A stretch of DNA of 64,000 nt. Source: Methylobacterium soli (GTDB lineage Bacteria > Pseudomonadota > Alphaproteobacteria > Rhizobiales > Beijerinckiaceae). Both the position numbers and the translations under genes were made by a program. The first letter of the stretch is position 1; every line of letters begins with the position of its first letter. Where the stretch lies: contig NZ_VZZK01000007.1 of the NCBI RefSeq assembly GCF_008806385.1, forward strand, positions 124,001 through 188,000, read 5' to 3'. A model generated the notes under the pieces. The model was given only the letters and a program-made list of their open reading frames with translations, did no database searches and was not told where the DNA came from. Below are positions 60,191 to 64,000 of the stretch, piece after piece.

Positions 60191-60700
60191 GTGCCCGCGC
60201 AACCGCTGATTTTCTACCCGGATCCCCGACTGCGCTTGCGCGCCGAGCCGGTCCCGGCCTTCGACGAGAGCCTGCGGGATCTCGCCCGGGACGTGCGCGA
60301 CACCCTCGATGCCGCGCAGGCGGTGGGGCTCACCGCGCCCCATATCGGCCGGCCGCTCCGGCTGGTGGTGCTGCGCCTCGAGCCGGGCGAGCCGCACACG
60401 GTTTATGCCGATCCGGAAATCGTCTGGGCCTCGCCGGAGCGGGCTTCGGGCACCGAGGGCAGCGTCCTGATGCCGGGCGTCGCCGAGACGGTGGAGCGGG
60501 CCCGCGCCGTGCGGCTCCGCTACCGCGACCTCGACGGGGTTGAGCGGGAGGAAGCGGCGGAGGGGTTCCGCGCCGCCTGCCTGCAGCACGAGATCGACCA
60601 GCTCGACGGCATCTTCTGGATCGAGCGCCTGTCGCGGCTCCGGCGGGAGCGGGCGCTGAAGCGCTTCGCCAAGCTCCGGCGCGAGGCCCGCGCGGGCTGA
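60191..60700 (+). CDS. Peptide deformylase-like protein lacking metal ligands
   Basis: Protein of 169 residues with the peptide deformylase fold: FYPDPRLRLRAEPV start, AVGLTAPHIGRPLRLVVLRL (motif 1, where GxGxAAxQ usually ends in Gln; here His), EGSVLMPGV (motif 2, normally EGCLS) and QHEIDQLDGIFWIERLS (motif 3, normally HExxH). The metal-binding Cys of motif 2 and the second His of motif 3 (Gln137 here) are both replaced; Glu134 remains. It is therefore probably not an active metallo-deformylase and not the housekeeping Def. Starts at GTG 60191 with GGAGAG upstream. Confidence 0.85.
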   Translation: MPAQPLIFYPDPRLRLRAEPVPAFDESLRDLARDVRDTLDAAQAVGLTAPHIGRPLRLVVLRLEPGEPHTVYADPEIVWASPERASGTEGSVLMPGVAETVERARAVRLRYRDLDGVEREEAAEGFRAACLQHEIDQLDGIFWIERLSRLRRERALKRFAKLRREARAG

Positions 60701-60743
60701 CGCGCGATGGCGGCGCGCGGGCGGGCCGTGATAGGCATGGCCC

Positions 60744-61157
60744 ATGCGCAGCCTGCTCCCGGCGGTCCTTTCCTGTCTCGCGGCCCTGCTCGCGACGTTA
60801 TCCGCCGCGGCGCAGGCCCAGAAGGCCCCCGCCAAGGCGGCGCCCGATCCGGTCCCGGTGGTCGGCTGCCCGTCGCTCGCCAATCTGCGCCTGCTGCTGC
60901 GCCAGGCGAAGGGGGATGCGGGGCTCGCCGCCGCGCGCCTCGGGGATGAGCGGGCGGACCATCTCGGCTGCAGCGTCATCGGCCGCGACAAGGTCTCGGC
61001 GCTCGCCGACCATGTCGGGCTCGATGGGCAAGCTTACGATTGCGTCGGCCTGCAGGGGACGCAGGTCTGCCACTGGACGCTCGCCGGCGCAGTGACGCCG
61101 GTGAAGCCCGCCCCCGAGCCGCCCCGTCGGGCTGCCCCGGAGAAGGCGCGCCGCTGA
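60744..61157 (+). CDS. Exported Cys-containing hypothetical protein (paralogue A)
   Basis: Protein of 137 residues with a signal peptide (MRSLLPAVLSCLAALLATLS, cleaved near AQA). The mature part has VGCPSLANLRLLLRQAKGDA, a Cys in HLGCSVIGRDKVSAL and QAYDCVGLQGTQVCHWTLAG, then a Pro/Arg-rich tail. Four mature cysteines could form two disulfides. It shares this pattern with the next gene. Begins 43 bp after the deformylase-like gene, possibly co-transcribed. No known family. Confidence 0.75.
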   Translation: MRSLLPAVLSCLAALLATLSAAAQAQKAPAKAAPDPVPVVGCPSLANLRLLLRQAKGDAGLAAARLGDERADHLGCSVIGRDKVSALADHVGLDGQAYDCVGLQGTQVCHWTLAGAVTPVKPAPEPPRRAAPEKARR

Positions 61158-61322
61158 GCCAGAACGCTGCCGGTCGACCGGCCCCTTCTATCGGCTGGCC
61201 CCCCGGGTCTATGCTCGGCTCCCGCCCGCGGATCCCCGCGGCGGATGGGGCCGAACCCGACCCGGCGCTTCGACCGGGAGCATCGCGGAGCGCGCGGCCC
61301 GGCGCGCCTGGGAGGAATGTCC

Positions 61323-61712
61323 ATGGGGATTGCGCGCAATCCGGCCCTGCGAGCCCGGCTCGCCTCGCCCGCGATCACGGCCGTGGCGGCGGGCCTTGCC
61401 CTCGCGGCCAGCGCTTGGGCCGTCCCGGCCTGGGGGCAGGAGCCCGTTCCGGGGGCCCCTCGCGCCGATGGCCGCGCCGGCGGCGCGGGAGACGTGGTCG
61501 CGTGCGATTCCCTCATCGCCCTGCGCCAATTGATGGCGCGGGCGGGCGAGGATCGCGGCGCGGCGGCCGCCCTCGTCGCGCAGGAGCCGCTCTGCCGGGC
61601 CCTGCCCCGGGCCGAGATCGGCGCCGTCGCGCATCGCGCCATGGTGGGGGGCGCGCCCTATGAATGCCTGGCCGTGCAGGCGGCGCCGGCCTGCCTCTGG
61701 GTTTTGCCCTGA
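61323..61712 (+). CDS. Exported Cys-containing hypothetical protein (paralogue B)
   Basis: Protein of 129 residues with a signal peptide (ASPAITAVAAGLALAASAWA) and a mature part aligning with the preceding gene: VACDSLIALRQLMARAGEDR, LCRALPRAEIGAVAHR, PYECLAVQAAPACLWVLP. Cys positions and spacing agree between the two, so they are tandem paralogues, each with four cysteines. ATG 61323 is preferred over 61317 because GGAGG lies eight bases ahead. Function unknown. Confidence 0.75.
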   Translation: MGIARNPALRARLASPAITAVAAGLALAASAWAVPAWGQEPVPGAPRADGRAGGAGDVVACDSLIALRQLMARAGEDRGAAAALVAQEPLCRALPRAEIGAVAHRAMVGGAPYECLAVQAAPACLWVLP

Positions 61713-61884
61713 TCCGCCCCTTGCCCTGATCCGCCTCGGTCCACCCGCCAGGGCGGGCCGGCCCTGAGGGCGGAATGCGGATCCGAGCTTCGCTGCGGCG
61801 TCGGGCGCCCTATCTGCCCGGGGCCGGGCGAGGGCCGCGCGCCGCGCCTGCCATCAGACCCAACGACCGCGAGGAAACGACCCG

Positions 61885-62214
61885 ATGCCGCCTGCCGCCG
61901 TCCGGAGCCGCCCCGAAACCGCCCATCCGTCCCGTTCCCTGGCGCGTGCGCTCCTCGGCCTCGGCCTGATCCTGGCCTGTCTCGGCACGGCATCGGGGGC
62001 CTCCGCCCAGGGCGAGCCGCCGATCAAGAGCGCGCAGGATGCCGCCTGCCGCAACGAGGCCCGGGCCCGGGTGTTCTCGACCCCCGACCCGCAGGGACTC
62101 GGCCTGCGCGCGGTCGGCCGGCAGATCTACATGGCCTGCATGCAGCGCGCGAGCGCCGCCGCCCGCAGACCCGTCACCCACAAATCGGCCCGGCGCCCCC
62201 GCCGGACGCGCTGA
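61885..62214 (+). CDS. Exported hypothetical protein, 109 residues
   Basis: A signal peptide (LARALLGLGLILACLGTASG, cleaved near ASA) is followed by PIKSAQDAACRNEARARVFS, RAVGRQIYMACMQRASAAAR and a strongly basic end. Two Cys in the mature part could pair. It follows the two paralogous exported proteins in the same direction. No family was recognised. Confidence 0.65.
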   Translation: MPPAAVRSRPETAHPSRSLARALLGLGLILACLGTASGASAQGEPPIKSAQDAACRNEARARVFSTPDPQGLGLRAVGRQIYMACMQRASAAARRPVTHKSARRPRRTR

Positions 62215-62275
62215 GACGCGGGAATACGGGCCGCCGGGCGGGTCGCGTGCCGGCCCTGCCCGGTGCGGGTGAGGC

Positions 62276-62476
62276 TCAGGCGCTGAGCGGTGCGCCGATG
62301 CGGGCGCGGAGCTGATGCCGGAGGTTCTCGTTGGCGCTGCCGGCATCGGCATCCAGCGCCGACATCAGGCGCAGGAGCTGGCTGATCGGGGTCGCCCGGT
62401 TCTGGACGGCCTCCGAGATTTGCTGCTGGAGGGATTTCGACGGGGTCTGGAAGATCGACTGGGCCGGCTGAGACAT
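62276..62476 (-). CDS. Small hypothetical protein, 66 residues
   Basis: Begins MSQPAQSIFQTPSKSLQQQI and contains NRATPISQLLRLMSALDADA and SANENLRHQLRARIGAPLSA. Gln/Leu/Ala-rich and apparently helical, without a signal peptide. Convergent with the previous exported-protein gene. Function unknown. Confidence 0.6.
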   Translation of the reverse strand: MSQPAQSIFQTPSKSLQQQISEAVQNRATPISQLLRLMSALDADAGSANENLRHQLRARIGAPLSA

Positions 62477-62663
62477 GATCCGCGCTTGTCCTCGTGGGAT
62501 CTCGGGCTTTTCCGCGCGGCTCGCTACGCCGTTCGGAGGCCGCGCACCACCCATCTCGTCACCGATTGGTAGCCGGCACGTTACCGATGTCACATCACCG
62601 CAACAGAAGGTCTGGAAGTCGGGGATATCTCGCGCGGCGCATGAATTCGCGCTTGAGCGGGTC

Positions 62664-63344
62664 TCAGCGCGGGATCGCGTGGCCCCGCGCCAGGGGCGAG
62701 GCGTCGTAGCCGTCGAGGAGATCCTGCGGGTCGCGGTAGATCGCGACGCAGCCGGCGGCGGAGAGCTCCGCCTCGGGGAAGCCGCCGCAGAGAACCCCCA
62801 GGGTGGGGAGCCCCGCCTTGCGGGCGGCCTCGGCATCGTAGGGGGTGTCGCCGATCACCAGGATGTCGCGGGCCTTCCAGGGCGCGAGCTTGCCGAGGGC
62901 CGCCTCGAAGATGTCGGGATGGGGCTTCGAGCGGTCGGCGTCGTCGGAGCTCGTCGCCACGTCGACGAGATCGGTGATGCCCAGGATGTCCTGGTAATGC
63001 GCGACCTCGGATGCCTTGCCCGACGAGGCCAGCGCGACCGCGTGCCCGTCGGCCCGGATGCGGGAGAACAGCGCGCGCACGCCCGGGAACGGCGTCACCT
63101 TCGACAGATAGGCGCGCTTGAACAGGTCCGAGCGGTAGGCCTCGATGGTCTCGCCCTCCCGCTCCACCCGCTCCCGCGGCAGGAAGACCGGCATCAGCTG
63201 GTCGCCGCCCTTGCCGATCTGGCGCCGGACATCCGCCTGCGCGACCGCGACGCCGAAATGCCGGAAGGCCTCGACCCAGGCCGCGGCGTGCAGGTCCACG
63301 CTGTCGAGGAGCGTGCCGTCGATGTCGAAGATCACGGCTTTCAT
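62664..63344 (-). CDS. HAD-superfamily phosphatase (phosphoglycolate phosphatase/beta-PGM-like)
   Basis: HAD hydrolase of 226 residues. Motif I is FDIDGTLLDSVDLHAAAWVE with both nucleophilic aspartates, motif II is VALASSGKASEVAHY, motif III Lys is in SDDADRSKPHPDIFEAALGK, and motif IV is VIGDTPYDAEAARKAGLPTL. The cap domain after motif I is of the helical C1 type. Substrate is unclear; relatives act on phosphoglycolate, sugar phosphates or pyrophosphate. Stands alone between small genes. Confidence 0.92.
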   Translation of the reverse strand: MKAVIFDIDGTLLDSVDLHAAAWVEAFRHFGVAVAQADVRRQIGKGGDQLMPVFLPRERVEREGETIEAYRSDLFKRAYLSKVTPFPGVRALFSRIRADGHAVALASSGKASEVAHYQDILGITDLVDVATSSDDADRSKPHPDIFEAALGKLAPWKARDILVIGDTPYDAEAARKAGLPTLGVLCGGFPEAELSAAGCVAIYRDPQDLLDGYDASPLARGHAIPR

Positions 63345-63437
63345 CGGCTGGGCTCCCTCCTGGCGCCGATCCCCGGCGTGGGGGGCGAACGGGGCGGGAG
63401 GGCCGGCGGTTCCGGAGCGCGATCCGCCGGGGGCGTC

Positions 63438-63722
63438 TCAGCGCGGGAACAGGTGCAGCCCGTCATCCGGCAGCAGGTTGCGGGCGGGGCCGCCGGTCTG
63501 CTGGCCGCGCCCCTGCTGGTAATATTCGAGCTCGGGGCGGCGGTCGTTGTCGCCGCCCGAATCGTATTCCCAGGGCTGGTCCCAGGGGGCGCGGCCCCCG
63601 AGCGTGATCGGGATCTCGGGCCCGAGGATGCCCGCGGCCGGGCGGCCATAGGAGCCGGCCTGCGCCGCGACGGGGACCAGGGCCGCCAGGGCGGCGAGAA
63701 GGGCGATCGATCCGGGCCGCAT
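63438..63722 (-). CDS. Exported hypothetical protein, 94 residues
   Basis: A signal peptide (MRPGSIALLAALAALVPVAA, cleaved near AQA) precedes GSYGRPAAGILGPEIPITLG, Trp/Tyr-rich APWDQPWEYDSGGDN, and LEYYQQGRGQQTGG. No Cys. Same orientation as the HAD gene, 94 bp ahead of it. Function unknown. Confidence 0.65.
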   Translation of the reverse strand: MRPGSIALLAALAALVPVAAQAGSYGRPAAGILGPEIPITLGGRAPWDQPWEYDSGGDNDRRPELEYYQQGRGQQTGGPARNLLPDDGLHLFPR

Positions 63723-63870
63723 GGTGCTGGTGCCTCGCTGATGGGGATGGGCCGGCCAGAGGCCGGTGCCGCGACGGGCCGGTGGATGAAGCTTTGCCAT
63801 ACAACGAAGGCGGCGTCCGGCTGTTCCGTTGCGGGCGCCCGCAGCCTGGCGTCACGCCTCCTGAAACGCG

Positions 63871-63902
63871 AGAGCCCGCCCCGGTCGGCCGGGGCGGGCT
63901 CT
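63871..63902 (-). terminator. Strong hairpin terminator for the right-edge gene
   Basis: A perfect 14-bp stem (63871-63884 with 63889-63902) closes a TCGG loop. On the leftward strand it is followed by CGCGTTTC, a short T-tract. It sits about 40 bp after the stop of the gene that enters from the right. Confidence 0.7.
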
Positions 63903-63939
63903 CTTGCGGCGGACCGGCTGGTCCGCGCGGCGGATGGGT

Positions 63940-64000
63940 TCAGTGCACCGCCGGGCGGGCGCCGGCCGGGCTCTTCGTCTTGGCAGCGGTGAGCTTGGCG
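63940..64000 (-). CDS. C-terminal end of an unidentified protein (partial)
   Basis: Only the last residues are in the window: AKLTAAKTKSPAGARPAVH before a TGA at 63940. The Lys/Ala/Pro-rich end is typical of basic, nucleic-acid-binding proteins, but the family cannot be named from this fragment. The hairpin at 63871 downstream supports a real gene end. Confidence 0.5.
   Translation of the reverse strand, partial: AKLTAAKTKSPAGARPAVH

Overview
The window looks like the chromosome of a high-GC alphaproteobacterium, most probably Methylobacterium or a close relative. The GC content is very high and long antisense open frames are common. A lanmodulin homologue, a GcrA-type cell-cycle regulator, a large-type NAD-glutamate dehydrogenase and an lpiA/acvB (mprF/acvB) pair all point to Rhizobiales, and lanmodulin points to the lanthanide-using methylotrophs. 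No phage, complete insertion sequence, CRISPR array or rRNA was seen. The only RNA gene recognised is a selenocysteine tRNA.

Layout. 1-2030 (leftward): a dipeptide-type ABC permease cut by the window edge and its binding protein. 2477-4756 (rightward): a stand-alone molybdenum hydroxylase large subunit. 4770-16694 (leftward): a tightly packed eleven-gene operon. In transcription order it encodes an amidohydrolase, an alpha/beta hydrolase, a three-gene CoxL/M/S-like molybdenum hydroxylase whose small subunit is fused to a CoxG-like domain, a complete Liv-type ABC importer and a Rieske ferredoxin. A divergent MarR regulator at 16826 probably controls it. The set reads as import, hydroxylation and ring or amide hydrolysis of an unidentified N-containing compound. 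17544-22409: the giant NAD-glutamate dehydrogenase. 22.4-33 kb: a mixed accessory stretch with small exported or membrane proteins, an orphan binding protein, a GNAT/PaiB-like pair facing a MocR regulator, a LysR/DUF4865/tautomerase cassette and a GntR/PfkB-kinase pair.

33.2-39.1 kb: a Crp-type regulator followed by glpR-glpD-glpK-glpF for glycerol uptake and oxidation. 39.1-40.2 kb: two small membrane proteins around a duplicated 125-bp mosaic repeat. 40.2-44.4 kb: mprF-acvB, for synthesis and periplasmic turnover of lysyl-phosphatidylglycerol. 44.7-52.3 kb: regulators (GcrA-like protein, GAF/PAS/GGDEF/EAL protein, two Crp-type proteins), the tRNA-Sec gene, a DUF6481 protein and a cold-shock protein. 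52.9-59.3 kb: tamA-tamB, the outer-membrane assembly module. 59.4-64 kb: a divergent lanmodulin, a peptide-deformylase-like protein lacking metal ligands, several small exported proteins, a HAD phosphatase and the end of one gene cut by the right edge.

A recurring feature is short tandem repeats. Inside genes their unit lengths are multiples of three (12, 15, 15 and 36 bp), so the reading frame survives. In spacers the units are 14-15 bp. Gene starts were chosen from Shine-Dalgarno spacing and family length; where that evidence is weak the entry says so.
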